From an uncultured Candidatus Saccharibacteria bacterium (GTDB lineage: Bacteria > Patescibacteriota > Saccharimonadia > Saccharimonadales > Saccharimonadaceae): DNA of 64,000 nucleotides. Numbering within the stretch: position 1 is the first letter of the stretch; each line of letters opens with the position of its first letter. The notes below the pieces were generated by a model. That model did no database searches. It was given only the letters and a program-made list of their open reading frames with translations, and had not been told where the DNA came from. Where the stretch lies: NCBI GenBank assembly GCA_937989565.1, contig CALKRM010000028.1:1-64000 (forward strand), in the 5' to 3' direction. Positions 1 through 8,600 of the stretch are shown here, piece after piece. The translations under genes and the position numbers were made by a program.

Positions 1-1238
1 TGACAGATATTGATTTTGATGAGTTGGATAGAGCAGTAAGCTCTCTTATGGATAAGCAGCGAGAAAAGGAAGCTCCAGCGGTGGTTAATGAAAATAATAG
101 CGAGGTTTCTGTATCTGCGCCTGTAGAGGAAAAACCTGTGCCAGAGAACTCTATTGGTACTAGTTTTGCACCTCCAGTAACTCCATTTACGCCTTCGTCT
201 GCTGCTTCTGCTCCTTTGTCATCGATCTCTCAGCCTGAAGCAAAAAAAGACTCTTCTAGCAACAATACGATTCCTAAAGAGGTTGACAGTCCTACGAACG
301 AGAAAGTTGCTAACGACTCAATAACCAACAGAGCTCCTGGTGTTGCCGCTAGCGAAGTTAAAACTGCGCCAGTAATCGCGAGACGCTCGACTGGTCGTTT
401 CATGGATGTTGTTAGACCTTCATCTGTTAGCGCTATCCAAAAGCCTGCCACTCCCGCTCCATCCCGAACTGGCACGACAATTCAGCCTTCGCCTGATTTG
501 GTGGACGTGATTAGCATAAATAATAGGTATTCTGCGGCAAGGAAAGAAATGTCTGATATAGTTGCTCAATCAGGTAATCTTAGTGATGCCCCTGATCTTA
601 AAGACGTGCATAATGAATCTACTTTTGCGGAGATTGAAGATGCGCCTGCTGAGGAATTGTCATTGACTGATAAGATAGCGCGATCATTAGCCGTAAGTAA
701 TAGCGAAGCTCCTGTTGCACCGATTACTACGCCACTGGAGTCTCCGTTTATTGCTAATGTTGAAGTGGAGAAGCGACCGCTTGGTTCTGTTAACCAAACT
801 ATGACTAGTTCTGAGATGAATAGCGATGAAGATATGTCTATGTCTGCTGATTCTGAGGATGTAAAATTGGAACATCAATATAATACCAATTTATCTAATT
901 ACAACATGAGCGAAAATTCTTTGGGCGACGTGCCTGACTCGCCAATGGATTTGAGTCCAGAAATTATAGCAATTGAGGAGGCTGGCGTTCCTGAAGATTC
1001 AGACGATAAAATGTCCACCGATATTGACAGTTCTTTGATCGAATCTTCCGAATTATCCGAAAAAGAAGCTATGGATTCTGAGCCGGCACCGATGTTTGCA
1101 GCCGTATCTACAGAGGTCAAGCCTTCAGTCGACAAAGAAAAGAAAAAATCTGGATTATTAATAGCGTTGCTTATTGTTCTATTTTTGGCAATTGGTATGG
1201 CTGGCGGCGCTGTTTCGTACTTTTTGCTGATAAAATAG
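1..1238 (+). CDS. Tail-anchored Ser/Pro/Glu-rich protein (first base of ATG outside window)
   Basis: The frame is open to the left edge and the window begins TG-ACA-GAT-ATT, so an ATG missing only its A would give a protein beginning MTDIDFDELDRAV. The product is about 411 residues. Nearly all of it is low-complexity and acidic, rich in Ser, Pro, Glu and Asp, with no recognisable domain. It ends in KEKKKSG, a single hydrophobic helix and a Lys tail, so it is probably a C-terminally anchored membrane protein with a disordered cytoplasmic body. It sits 4 nt before pcrA. Function unknown; similar tail-anchored low-complexity proteins are common in CPR genomes. The TTG at 24 is an alternative but less likely start. 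Confidence 0.6.
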   Translation, partial: TDIDFDELDRAVSSLMDKQREKEAPAVVNENNSEVSVSAPVEEKPVPENSIGTSFAPPVTPFTPSSAASAPLSSISQPEAKKDSSSNNTIPKEVDSPTNEKVANDSITNRAPGVAASEVKTAPVIARRSTGRFMDVVRPSSVSAIQKPATPAPSRTGTTIQPSPDLVDVISINNRYSAARKEMSDIVAQSGNLSDAPDLKDVHNESTFAEIEDAPAEELSLTDKIARSLAVSNSEAPVAPITTPLESPFIANVEVEKRPLGSVNQTMTSSEMNSDEDMSMSADSEDVKLEHQYNTNLSNYNMSENSLGDVPDSPMDLSPEIIAIEEAGVPEDSDDKMSTDIDSSLIESSELSEKEAMDSEPAPMFAAVSTEVKPSVDKEKKKSGLLIALLIVLFLAIGMAGGAVSYFLLIK

Positions 1239-1242
1239 ATAT

Positions 1243-3345
1243 ATGTCTAATTTTACTGACGGATTAAATAGCGAGCAGGCTCGAGCGGTGACACACGCTG
1301 ATGGGCCACTGTTGATTTTGGCTGGAGCTGGATCTGGAAAGACTAAAACTCTAACCCATAGAATTGCCTATTTGATTGGCGAGTTGAAAATATTTCCTAG
1401 TCGAATATTGGCGGTTACATTTACTAATAAAGCCGCGAAGGAAATGCGTCAGCGATTGGCGCAAATACTGGGTGAAGATTCTGAAAATCGGCAATTTATG
1501 CCGTGGATGGGAACTTTTCACAGTATTTGCGTGCGAATGTTGCGGATGGATGGTGAAAATATTGGCCTGAACAAGCGATTCTTAATTTACGATACCGACG
1601 ATCAAATAAGCTTGATGAAGCAAATTATGAAGGCTCGCGGCTTGACGGATAAAGATATTAAACCTCGAGCTGTACTTTCGGCTATTTCGAACGCTAAAAA
1701 TGAGATGAGAAATGCTGAGGATTTTTCGGCTTCGACTCGCGGTCCAAGAGAACAGAAAATAGCTGAATTATTTTTTGCTTACGAAAAAGCCTTGAAAGAT
1801 GCTTCGGCGTTGGATTTTGATGATTTATTGATAAAAACTGTGGAATTATTGAGAAATAAGCCAGATATTCGTCATAAATGGCAGCAGCAATTCGAACATA
1901 TTCTGATTGACGAGTATCAGGACACGAATGCGGTGCAGTATGCGCTAATTAAGCTGTTGGTTAATTCGCGCCGCAATTTATGTGTGGTTGGCGATGACGC
2001 TCAGTCGATTTATAGTTTTCGCGGGGCTGATTATACTAATATTCTCAATTTTGAGCGTGATTTTCCGGGCACGACGGTGGTCAAGCTGGAGCAAAATTAT
2101 CGTTCGACTGGCGCGATTTTGAATATGGCAAATGCGCTGATTAGTCATAATATTCATAGAACTGATAAAAATTTATGGACGGCGAATGGCGACGGTGTTG
2201 AGCCGAAATTATGGCAATTATACAATGAATCTGAGGAGGCTTTGGCGATTGCGAATGAGATTCAGGCGCAAATTGCGAACGGTCGTCAATATGGCGACGT
2301 GGCGGTGTTGTACCGAACGAATGCGCAAAGTTACGCAATTGAGCGAGCCTTGCGTCAGAGTTATATTCCGTATAAAATCGTCGGCGGTTTGCGATTTTTG
2401 GATCGAGCGGTCGTTAAGGATTTATTGGCATATCTGCGATTGTTGTATCAGCCGAGTGATCGAGTTAGTTTTTTGCGAATTGTGAATACGCCAAAACGTG
2501 GCGTTGGCGCGGTGAGTATTTCTAAGTTTCTGGACTGGAATGACGCGTCAGGGAAGGACATAATTAGCGGGTTACTGGCGGTTGAGGAGGCGGATACTTT
2601 GACGGCGCGCGCGAAACGCCCATTGCTAGAGTTTGGTCAAAAACTGCACGATTTGCAGCAGGAAATTGACGGATCTCCAGCCGAACTGATTGAAAAAATC
2701 ATGAAAAGGACTGGCTATGAAGATTTTATAAACGACGGAACGCCGCAAGCTGAGGAGCGAATGGAAAATATCGGCGTGCTTTTGTCAGAGGCGAAGGCTT
2801 ACGTTGACGTGGCAACGTTTTTGGAAGAGATGGCTTTGATGTCTTCGACGGATACGACTGCCGATCAGCAAGTAACGCTCATGACACTTCATGCGGCTAA
2901 AGGTTTGGAGTTTCCGGTGGTTTTTCTGGCGGGACTGGAAGAGGGGATTCTGCCGCATGCGAGAGTGTTTGATAGCGGCAACGCTGATGACGTCGAAGAG
3001 GAGCGTAGGTTGTGCTACGTTGGTGTGACTCGGGCGAGGGAAGAATTATTCGTTAGTTGTGCTAGTTCTCGGACGCAATTTGGTCAGATTGGCTATAATA
3101 TGCCATCGAGGTTTTTGGACGAGATGGGTTTGATGGCTGGTGGGGTTGATAGGCCAGCTCAGCCGATGGTAGAACCTGATTTTTATTCGGAAGATATTGG
3201 TTTGGAAGTTGGCGATCGAGTTCGCAGTCCGAGTTTTGGTTCGGGGGAAATTATTGATAGCGAAGGGCTGAGTGTTACGGTTCAGTTTGACAATGGAAAT
3301 ATTAAGAAATTGAACGTCGAGTTCGCGCGCTTGGAGAAAATTTGA
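1243..3345 (+). CDS. pcrA: UvrD/PcrA-type superfamily 1 DNA helicase
   Basis: An ATP-dependent 3'-5' DNA helicase (700 aa) for nucleotide-excision repair and for clearing stalled replication or transcription complexes. Visible motifs in order: Q motif SEQARAV, Walker A GAGSGKT (about residue 28), TFTNKAA (Ia), DEYQDTN (II), GDDAQSIYSFRGA (III), QNYRST (IV), LMTLHAAKGLEF (V) and ERRLCYVGVTRA (VI). The C-terminus (VGDRVRSPSFGSGEI...) is the small Tudor-like module that PcrA/UvrD use to contact RNA polymerase. Length is typical. The start ATG at 1243 follows a -10-like TAAAAT (1231-1236) by exactly 6 nt, so the transcript may be leaderless. uvrA and uvrC lie elsewhere in the window. Confidence 0.95.
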   Translation: MSNFTDGLNSEQARAVTHADGPLLILAGAGSGKTKTLTHRIAYLIGELKIFPSRILAVTFTNKAAKEMRQRLAQILGEDSENRQFMPWMGTFHSICVRMLRMDGENIGLNKRFLIYDTDDQISLMKQIMKARGLTDKDIKPRAVLSAISNAKNEMRNAEDFSASTRGPREQKIAELFFAYEKALKDASALDFDDLLIKTVELLRNKPDIRHKWQQQFEHILIDEYQDTNAVQYALIKLLVNSRRNLCVVGDDAQSIYSFRGADYTNILNFERDFPGTTVVKLEQNYRSTGAILNMANALISHNIHRTDKNLWTANGDGVEPKLWQLYNESEEALAIANEIQAQIANGRQYGDVAVLYRTNAQSYAIERALRQSYIPYKIVGGLRFLDRAVVKDLLAYLRLLYQPSDRVSFLRIVNTPKRGVGAVSISKFLDWNDASGKDIISGLLAVEEADTLTARAKRPLLEFGQKLHDLQQEIDGSPAELIEKIMKRTGYEDFINDGTPQAEERMENIGVLLSEAKAYVDVATFLEEMALMSSTDTTADQQVTLMTLHAAKGLEFPVVFLAGLEEGILPHARVFDSGNADDVEEERRLCYVGVTRAREELFVSCASSRTQFGQIGYNMPSRFLDEMGLMAGGVDRPAQPMVEPDFYSEDIGLEVGDRVRSPSFGSGEIIDSEGLSVTVQFDNGNIKKLNVEFARLEKI

Positions 3346-3351
3346 TATAAT
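3346..3351 (+). promoter_or_regulatory. -10 box TATAAT upstream of the first DUF348/G5 gene
   Basis: A consensus TATAAT lies just past the pcrA stop and 29 nt before the ATG at 3381, leaving a short leader. No convincing -35 was seen. The second paralogue has an equivalent box at 4629-4634. Confidence 0.5.
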
Positions 3352-3380
3352 AAGAATACCTACGTTGTGGGTGTGAACTT

Positions 3381-4571
3381 ATGGGTATAAGATTACAAGC
3401 AAAACACTATTCTAAGAAAATTACGTTCGTTTCTGGCGCGATATTGATGCTGGTTGGCGGTTTGTTTTTTGTCAATCAAGCATTGGCTGACGCTACTAAG
3501 CCAGCCGCCAAGGCTGGTGAAAAGTTGGTGACGATTTACGACAGGGGCGCAGAAAAGACGATCGTTACAAAAGCGAGAACGATTCGCGAGGCTTTGAAAT
3601 TGGCTAAGTTTTCTATTGATGAACGCCAAGACGTAGTCGAGCCGAGTCTTGATTCGGAGATGGTGGCGGAGAAGTACAATATTAATATTTTCCGCGCTCG
3701 TCCAATAACAATTGTCGACGAAAATAAGCGCCTAAAGGTAACTACTGCCGAGCAGACGCCAGCTTTGATTGCGAAGGCCGCTGGAATCGAAGTTTTTGAA
3801 GAGGATAAAACTACTCTGTCTAATTCCGATAATATGGCGGTTGATGGCGCAAACATGGTGATGAAAATTGACAGAGCTTCAATGGTTAATTTTGTACTTT
3901 ACGGCAAAGAATCTGTCATTCGTACACACGCTAAGACGGTTGGCGAGTTATTGAAAGAGAAGAATATAGACCCAAAGAAAGATGATACGCTATCTGTGGA
4001 TCGTTCGGCAAAAATTATTCCTGGAATGAAAATTGAACTTTGGCGTAATGGCAAGCAAACTATAACCGCAGAAGAAGATGTGAAATTTGAGGTTGAAAAA
4101 GTTCAAGACGCGAATCGAGATTCGGGATATCGCGAAGTAAAACAGGCGGGCGAGAACGGCAAGAAGAACGTTACTTATGAAATCGAAATGAAGAACGGCG
4201 TGGAGGTGAGCCGTAAGGAAATCGCTAGTGTTGTAGCAAAAGAGCCAAAGAAGCAGATTGAGATTGTGGGGACGAAAGTTAGTTTACCTTCTGGATCTCA
4301 TTCGGATTGGATGTCTGCGGCTGGCATTAGCCCTGATGATTATGGCTATGTGAATTTCATTTTTACGAAAGAGTCAACTTGGCGAACGACGGCTAGGAAT
4401 GGACAATATGCTGGGCTCGGTCAGACGAATATAAATAAGCTTTCTCAGGCTTGTCCAAACTGGCAAAGTGATCCAGTTTGTCAGATTAGAGTTTTCAATA
4501 ATTATGCCGTAAGTAGATATGGTAGTTGGGCTGGGGCTTACAATGCATGGAATCGCCAAAAATGGTGGTAG
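3381..4571 (+). CDS. Secreted DUF348/G5 wall protein with C-terminal lysozyme-like (SLT/Rpf-type) domain
   Basis: A probable cell-wall-acting muralytic protein (396 aa). The N-terminus has a basic stretch and a hydrophobic helix ending ...NQALADA, consistent with a signal peptide or anchor. Two ubiquitin-like DUF348 units follow (about residues 47-90 and 170-215), then a G5-type segment around VKFEVEKV...KKQIEIVGTK. The C-terminal 90 residues (FTKESTW...YAGLGQTN...YGSWAGAYNAW) look like a transglycosylase/lysozyme-like fold, with the Glu of KESTW as probable catalytic residue. The arrangement resembles YabE/Rpf-type resuscitation and wall-hydrolase proteins. A paralogue lies directly downstream. 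Domain calls are by eye; the enzyme activity is inferred. Confidence 0.75.
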   Translation: MGIRLQAKHYSKKITFVSGAILMLVGGLFFVNQALADATKPAAKAGEKLVTIYDRGAEKTIVTKARTIREALKLAKFSIDERQDVVEPSLDSEMVAEKYNINIFRARPITIVDENKRLKVTTAEQTPALIAKAAGIEVFEEDKTTLSNSDNMAVDGANMVMKIDRASMVNFVLYGKESVIRTHAKTVGELLKEKNIDPKKDDTLSVDRSAKIIPGMKIELWRNGKQTITAEEDVKFEVEKVQDANRDSGYREVKQAGENGKKNVTYEIEMKNGVEVSRKEIASVVAKEPKKQIEIVGTKVSLPSGSHSDWMSAAGISPDDYGYVNFIFTKESTWRTTARNGQYAGLGQTNINKLSQACPNWQSDPVCQIRVFNNYAVSRYGSWAGAYNAWNRQKWW

Positions 4572-4628
4572 ACTAACGCTGGTGGCGTAAGTTGGTTGTA
4601 GTCTATAGATAAAAAGCGCTTAATCTGA

Positions 4629-4634
4629 TATAAT
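4629..4634 (+). promoter_or_regulatory. -10 box TATAAT upstream of the second DUF348/G5 gene
   Basis: Consensus TATAAT, 34 nt before the ATG at 4669. It gives the downstream paralogue its own transcript start rather than pure read-through from 3381-4571. Confidence 0.5.
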
Positions 4635-4668
4635 TTTTCTAACACATTGTGTGAATTGTCAAATTATT

Positions 4669-5688
4669 ATGCGCGCAAAAGGTTTATTTTTTGGAAAAAT
4701 TATTGGATTGGCTGTGTTGGTTGCGATTGCGACTCCAATGATTTCGTTTGCTGACGGAAATACTTCTGGTGAGCATTTGGTTCGTATTTATGATCGCGGT
4801 GAAGAAAAGACGATTATCACAAACGCATTGACCGTTCGGCAGGCTTTGCGTGCAGCTAAGATTACGATTGACGAAAAGATTGATGCGGTTGAACCAAATA
4901 TTGATATGGAATTGACTGGCGCGAAATACCAGGTCAATATTTTCCGCGCTCGTCCAATAACAATCGTCGATGGAAATAAACGCTTGAAAATAACCACAGC
5001 TGAACAAACACCAGCTTTGATTGCGAAGGCCGCTGGGCTGACTTTGTATCGTGAAGATAAGACGCATTTTACGAATTCCGACGATCTTTTGGTGAACGGT
5101 GTGGGTCTGGTAATGAAGATTGAACGATCAAAACAGCGAACGATAACTGAAGAAGTTGATATTAATTTTGATATTGAGCAGATTAAGGACGGTTCTCAGC
5201 CGATTGGATTTAAGAGTGTTAAGCAGCTTGGGGAAAAAGGTGTGCGGAAGGTGACTTATCAGGTTGAGGTAGAGAACGAGCGCGAGATTAGTCGTAAGGA
5301 AGTTGCTAGCGAAATTATAAAGCAGCCGAAGAAGCAGATTGAAATAATTGGCACGAAGCCTAAAAATCCATTGACGAAAAGTAAGGGCGCGCAGATATTT
5401 ACCGACTCCAAGGGTGTAGCACATCGCGAGACGTATTATGACTTGCCGATGAATATTGTGATAAAAGCTTGTGGTAGCGGCGGTACTTATACAGTGCGGG
5501 CGGACGGCGCGAAGGTTGATAAAGATGGTTATATTTTGGTGGCGGCTAATTATGGTAATTATCCGCGATGTTCGGTGGTTGAGACCAGTATGGGTCCAGG
5601 CAAGGTTTACGATACCGGTGGATTTGCAGCTAAGCATCCGCACGGATTCGACTTGGCGACTGACTGGACGAATGGAGATGGGCGCTAA
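4669..5688 (+). CDS. Secreted DUF348/G5 protein with C-terminal 3D-like double-psi beta-barrel domain
   Basis: A paralogue of the preceding gene (339 aa from ATG 4669). The segment around NIFRARPITIV is identical between the two, as is TTAEQTPALIAKAAG. It has a signal-like N-terminus (ending ISFADG), one DUF348 unit, and a G5-type segment ending KKQIEIIGTK. Instead of the lysozyme-like module, the C-terminus (ETSMGPGKVYDTGGFA...GFDLATDW) carries the conserved Asp pattern of the 3D/RlpA-like beta-barrel of YabE-type lytic transglycosylases. The GTG at 4651 would add six residues but has no better support. The stop TAA is followed immediately by the rsmA ATG. Confidence 0.7.
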   Translation: MRAKGLFFGKIIGLAVLVAIATPMISFADGNTSGEHLVRIYDRGEEKTIITNALTVRQALRAAKITIDEKIDAVEPNIDMELTGAKYQVNIFRARPITIVDGNKRLKITTAEQTPALIAKAAGLTLYREDKTHFTNSDDLLVNGVGLVMKIERSKQRTITEEVDINFDIEQIKDGSQPIGFKSVKQLGEKGVRKVTYQVEVENEREISRKEVASEIIKQPKKQIEIIGTKPKNPLTKSKGAQIFTDSKGVAHRETYYDLPMNIVIKACGSGGTYTVRADGAKVDKDGYILVAANYGNYPRCSVVETSMGPGKVYDTGGFAAKHPHGFDLATDWTNGDGR

Positions 5689-6477
5689 ATGGTTTCTTCT
5701 CATGGACCAAAAAAATCGCTTGGGCAGCACTGGCTGAAAGATCCAGAGATTTTAGCGGATATTGCTGAAGCGGCCGAATTGACGGGTGATGATGTTGTGT
5801 TGGAGATCGGACCAGGGTTAGGCACTTTGACTAGTCGCTTGTTGGCTCGAGCTAATTCGGTGACCGCCGTGGAATTTGACGCGGATTTGGCGCGAAAACT
5901 ACCAGGGCAATTTCCTGGGAAAAAATTAACTGTCGTAAATCAAGATATATTGCAATTTGATCTGAATCAATTGCCAAAAAATTACAAAGTCGTAGCTAAT
6001 GTCCCATATTACATTACTAGCAAAATTGTTGAAAAATTGATGACTGCGGAAAATAAGCCGAGCATTGCGGTACTGTTGGTACAAAAAGAAGTTGCCGAGC
6101 GAATTGCGGGAGAGGCTGGGAGTATGAGCATTCTATCTGTGAGCGTTCAGATTTTTGCTGAGGCGGAGCTAGATATTGAAGTGCCGCGGCAATTCTTCAC
6201 GCCGCCGCCAAAAGTTGACTCGCAGGTTGTAGTTTTGAGGACTCGTAATAATCCGTTAATTACTCCAGAAGATCAGAGAGATTTTTTCCGCATTGTTAAG
6301 GCTGGATTCTCTGCAAAGCGCAAGAAGTTGCGTTCTAGTTTGAGCGGTGGGCTGGGAATTGACAAGAGTGTGGCGGAAGAATTGCTGAAAAATGCAGGAA
6401 TTTCACCAGATGCTCGCGCTGAAGATTTGGCGATTGAAGATTGGCGGCGGCTGCTCAAAGAATGGCGGGCGCGATGA
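5689..6477 (+). CDS. rsmA: 16S rRNA dimethyladenosine transferase (KsgA/RsmA)
   Basis: SAM-dependent enzyme (262 aa) that dimethylates the two adjacent adenines in the 3'-terminal hairpin of 16S rRNA during late small-subunit assembly. Motifs: KKSLGQHWL near the N-terminus, SAM-binding VLEIGPGLGTLT, the acidic residue in AVEFDADL, and the catalytic NVPYYITS (NxPY family). The C-terminal helical part (FFRIVKAGFSAKRKKLRSSL) is also present. Length is normal. It abuts the preceding stop with no gap and overlaps the next gene by an ATGA, so the three genes are probably co-transcribed. Confidence 0.96.
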   Translation: MVSSHGPKKSLGQHWLKDPEILADIAEAAELTGDDVVLEIGPGLGTLTSRLLARANSVTAVEFDADLARKLPGQFPGKKLTVVNQDILQFDLNQLPKNYKVVANVPYYITSKIVEKLMTAENKPSIAVLLVQKEVAERIAGEAGSMSILSVSVQIFAEAELDIEVPRQFFTPPPKVDSQVVVLRTRNNPLITPEDQRDFFRIVKAGFSAKRKKLRSSLSGGLGIDKSVAEELLKNAGISPDARAEDLAIEDWRRLLKEWRAR

Positions 6478-7214
6478 TTGTGGCAGATCAGCCGACGTGT
6501 TTTCCATCTGATCTATTGGTTGCGGTCTCGTCGAAAGATGACGGCACTATGCTCAATCGTATTCGCGGTCGCCACGTAGCTGAGGTGCTGGAAAATCGGC
6601 GGCGGTTTTGTGACCAAATTGGTGTTAAGTATGACGACGTTGTCTATCACGTGATTTCATACGACCAAGGACAAACGTTTGATAATATCGCCGAAGTTAC
6701 TGAAGCTGACACGACCCGACATAACAACGAGGGGATTTTTGCTGATGCGCTATATACCGAAGCGGCTGGCATCGGTTTATTTTTACCAGTGGCGGACTGT
6801 ATCGCCACCGTTATATATGATCCAAAGCGTCGGGTGCTGATGCTGGCGCATTTGGGTCGGCATTCGACAGTTGCGCAGTTGATGTCTCAGGCCGTTCAGT
6901 ATTTTGTCGAGCGCGGTAGCCAGGAAAAAGATTTACAAATTTGGATGTCACCAAGTATTACGCAGAAAAATTATCGTATGGATTATTTTGATCATACAAA
7001 TGATACGAATTGGCACAATTTCTGCCGTCAAACAGCTGATGGAATTTATCTAGACATGCAAGGGTTCAATCGTTCGCTAGCCATCCAGGCGGGCGTTCCT
7101 GCTGAAAATATTTTCATCTCGCCAATTGATACGGCGGACAATCCAAATTATTTTTCGCACTCATCGGGTGATATTGGCGGTAGGTTTGTTGTCGTTGCGT
7201 GTATGCGATATTGA
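6474..7214 (+). CDS. LACC/YfiH-family (DUF152) purine nucleoside phosphorylase-like protein
   Basis: Member of the polyphenol oxidase/LACC1 family (about 246 aa). These proteins were once called laccases and are now linked to purine nucleoside phosphorolysis and deamination. Signature features: the PVADCIATVIYD segment with the conserved Cys, followed by the conserved His in MLAHLGRHSTV, where a canonical family member would have HAGWRG. Conservation is therefore looser than usual. The ATG at 6474 overlaps the rsmA stop as ATGA; an in-frame ATG at 6462 and a TTG at 6441 are alternatives. A strong terminator follows, closing the unit. Confidence 0.75.
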   Translation: MIVADQPTCFPSDLLVAVSSKDDGTMLNRIRGRHVAEVLENRRRFCDQIGVKYDDVVYHVISYDQGQTFDNIAEVTEADTTRHNNEGIFADALYTEAAGIGLFLPVADCIATVIYDPKRRVLMLAHLGRHSTVAQLMSQAVQYFVERGSQEKDLQIWMSPSITQKNYRMDYFDHTNDTNWHNFCRQTADGIYLDMQGFNRSLAIQAGVPAENIFISPIDTADNPNYFSHSSGDIGGRFVVVACMRY

Positions 7215-7240
7215 CCGTCGACAGTTGTTTGTAATAAAAA

Positions 7241-7272
7241 GCAACTCAGTATTTTAAGGCTGAGTTGCTTTT
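7241..7272. terminator. Bidirectional intrinsic terminator between convergent genes
   Basis: GCAACTCAG (7241-7249) pairs perfectly with CTGAGTTGC (7260-7268) around a 10-nt loop, followed by TTTT on the plus strand and preceded by an A-run on the minus side. It serves both the LACC-family gene and the minus-strand Ltp region. Confidence 0.85.
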
Positions 7273-7287
7273 GTGATTAAAGGTTAA

Positions 7288-7924
7288 TTAATCAATCAGA
7301 TTTTCGTGTTTTAAATCCTTAACGGCGTTGGTAGCTTCTTCTTCAGCGAACTTCCAATAGTTGGTAAGAGTTTTTATCAAGTTACTTCTACTATATTTTC
7401 CATTTTTCAGAATATCTATAGCTCGTAGTCGTGCTCGCTCAGTGTAGTTGATGCTATATTCTTCGATAACCTCCTCTACGTCCGATCTTTCAAATCCTTC
7501 AAGACCATTAGGGTCGCTCAGCACTTCAATTAAATGTTGCTTAGAATGCCAAGGATACCATACATTATTGGGATATCCTTTATCTTTGTTGTAGTCACTC
7601 TCAATGCAGTGATATTCAATAGCTCTACGTAGGTTTACTTTAAAATCATGATTTAGGAGATCGACTCCCTTTTCTGCCTCTTCCTTAGTAAATTTTCCAC
7701 CATGCACTAGTAGATATATAATATTACGTCTTGAATCTCCGGTTTCTTTCAATAAAATTTTTTTAGCTTCTTGTTGAGCTTGATCGATATAATCAATTTC
7801 TACAATATCAAGAGCTTTTTTTAGCTTCTTCCTTGGTGAATTTATTATAGACTAAACGATCTATAAGCATGTTTTTAGAGAACACACAGTCGTGCCGGTC
7901 GCCGCAGTGCTTGACATCAATAGC
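7288..7924 (-). pseudogene. Ltp-type repeat region cut off from its N-terminal half by a TAG and a frameshift
   Basis: The readable frame at 7288-7752 (from a TTG) encodes two repeats of the host-cell-surface lipoprotein (Ltp) type: SRRNIIYLLVHGGKFTKEEA and YSRSNLIKTL...KFAEEEA. A third repeat, FSKNMLIDRL...KFTKEEAKK, lies upstream at about 7815-7880 in another frame. It joins the first frame if one A is removed from an A7 tract (plus strand T7 at 7816-7822). That upstream segment starts immediately after the in-frame TAG (7925-7927) that ends the neighbouring choline-binding-type ORF. The whole 7288-8572 region is therefore most simply one former gene. Phase variation or sequencing error at the homopolymer is possible. 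Confidence 0.7.
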
Positions 7925-8572
7925 CTACATTAGTGTCTTGATACTCAGCTTCGCATTATTTACATAGTTGTAATTTGGATAGAGCACGTCCATCAGTGCG
8001 ATGACTGTGTCGTAATTAGTCTTATGGCTTTGTGAGAACAATTCAGCTGTAGTCCTCTTAGAGATATTGGATCGGGTTGGGTTAATATATAGTATTGCTT
8101 TTTCTGCTAATTCTCTTGAAAACCTTTTGTCCCATTTTCCGTCGCTTCCAACTACATAGTTGTCTAGTGTGACGGTACTCTTTAACATATCACCATCTTT
8201 ACCGACGTAGTAGTCGCCTACCCATTGATTTAATAGCATATGACCTTTAGTATCGAAGTAGTACCATTTATCTCCAATCATTTCCCAGGCGTTTTCTGTC
8301 ATGTGTCCGCTGGTATTAAAGTAGTACCAATAATCCTTTATATGTTCCCATTTGCTATGTGTGATATATCCGCGTCCATCAAAGTAATACCATTTGCCAT
8401 CTATTCGTTGCCAATCATTCTTTGGGTAACTTCCATTGGAATTTTTGTACCACCATCCAACTGAATCCCTCTGCCAGCTTCCTCCGTTGGCGCTTGCTGT
8501 TGCTGGTGTGTAGACGCCGATTATAGCAATGCTAATAGCTGCGGCTACGGCTAATTCTTCGTCATTAGTCAT
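7925..8572 (-). CDS. Choline-binding-type cell-wall-binding repeat protein, prematurely ended
   Basis: Product of 215 aa. A hydrophobic, Ala-rich N-terminus (VAAAISIAIIGVYTPATASA) could be a signal peptide, but it lacks the usual basic head, so the 5' end may be damaged. About four tandem aromatic repeats of the CW_binding_1 type follow (GWWYKNSNG, GKWYYFDGRG, YWYYFNTSG, KWYYFDTKG), the modules that bind teichoic-acid choline or glucans in streptococci and their relatives. The C-terminal 60 residues are helical. The ORF ends at TAG 7925-7927, and the same frame continues into an Ltp repeat, so this is probably the front half of a longer host-contact protein. It is divergent from metG. Confidence 0.65.
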   Translation of the reverse strand: MTNDEELAVAAAISIAIIGVYTPATASANGGSWQRDSVGWWYKNSNGSYPKNDWQRIDGKWYYFDGRGYITHSKWEHIKDYWYYFNTSGHMTENAWEMIGDKWYYFDTKGHMLLNQWVGDYYVGKDGDMLKSTVTLDNYVVGSDGKWDKRFSRELAEKAILYINPTRSNISKRTTAELFSQSHKTNYDTVIALMDVLYPNYNYVNNAKLSIKTLM

Positions 8573-8588
8573 GATCTGCTGAATTTGC

Positions 8589-8594
8589 TATAAT
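8589..8594 (+). promoter_or_regulatory. -10 box TATAAT of metG (leaderless spacing)
   Basis: Consensus TATAAT ends exactly 6 nt before the metG ATG, which puts the expected transcription start on the A of the start codon. There is no room for a Shine-Dalgarno sequence. Confidence 0.7.
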
Positions 8595-8600
8595 TTACCT

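Noticed and set aside
5689..6477. Possible alternative genetic code with UGA as glycine, as in some oral CPR lineages.
   Set aside because: UGA ends many clearly complete genes here (rsmA, iscS, mnmA, mltG), so the standard code applies.
7925..7927. The TAG between the choline-binding-type and Ltp parts read as a recoded sense codon.
   Set aside because: TAG is used as an ordinary stop elsewhere (for example pcrA's upstream gene, trmD, pheS) and a frameshift follows, so decay is simpler than recoding.
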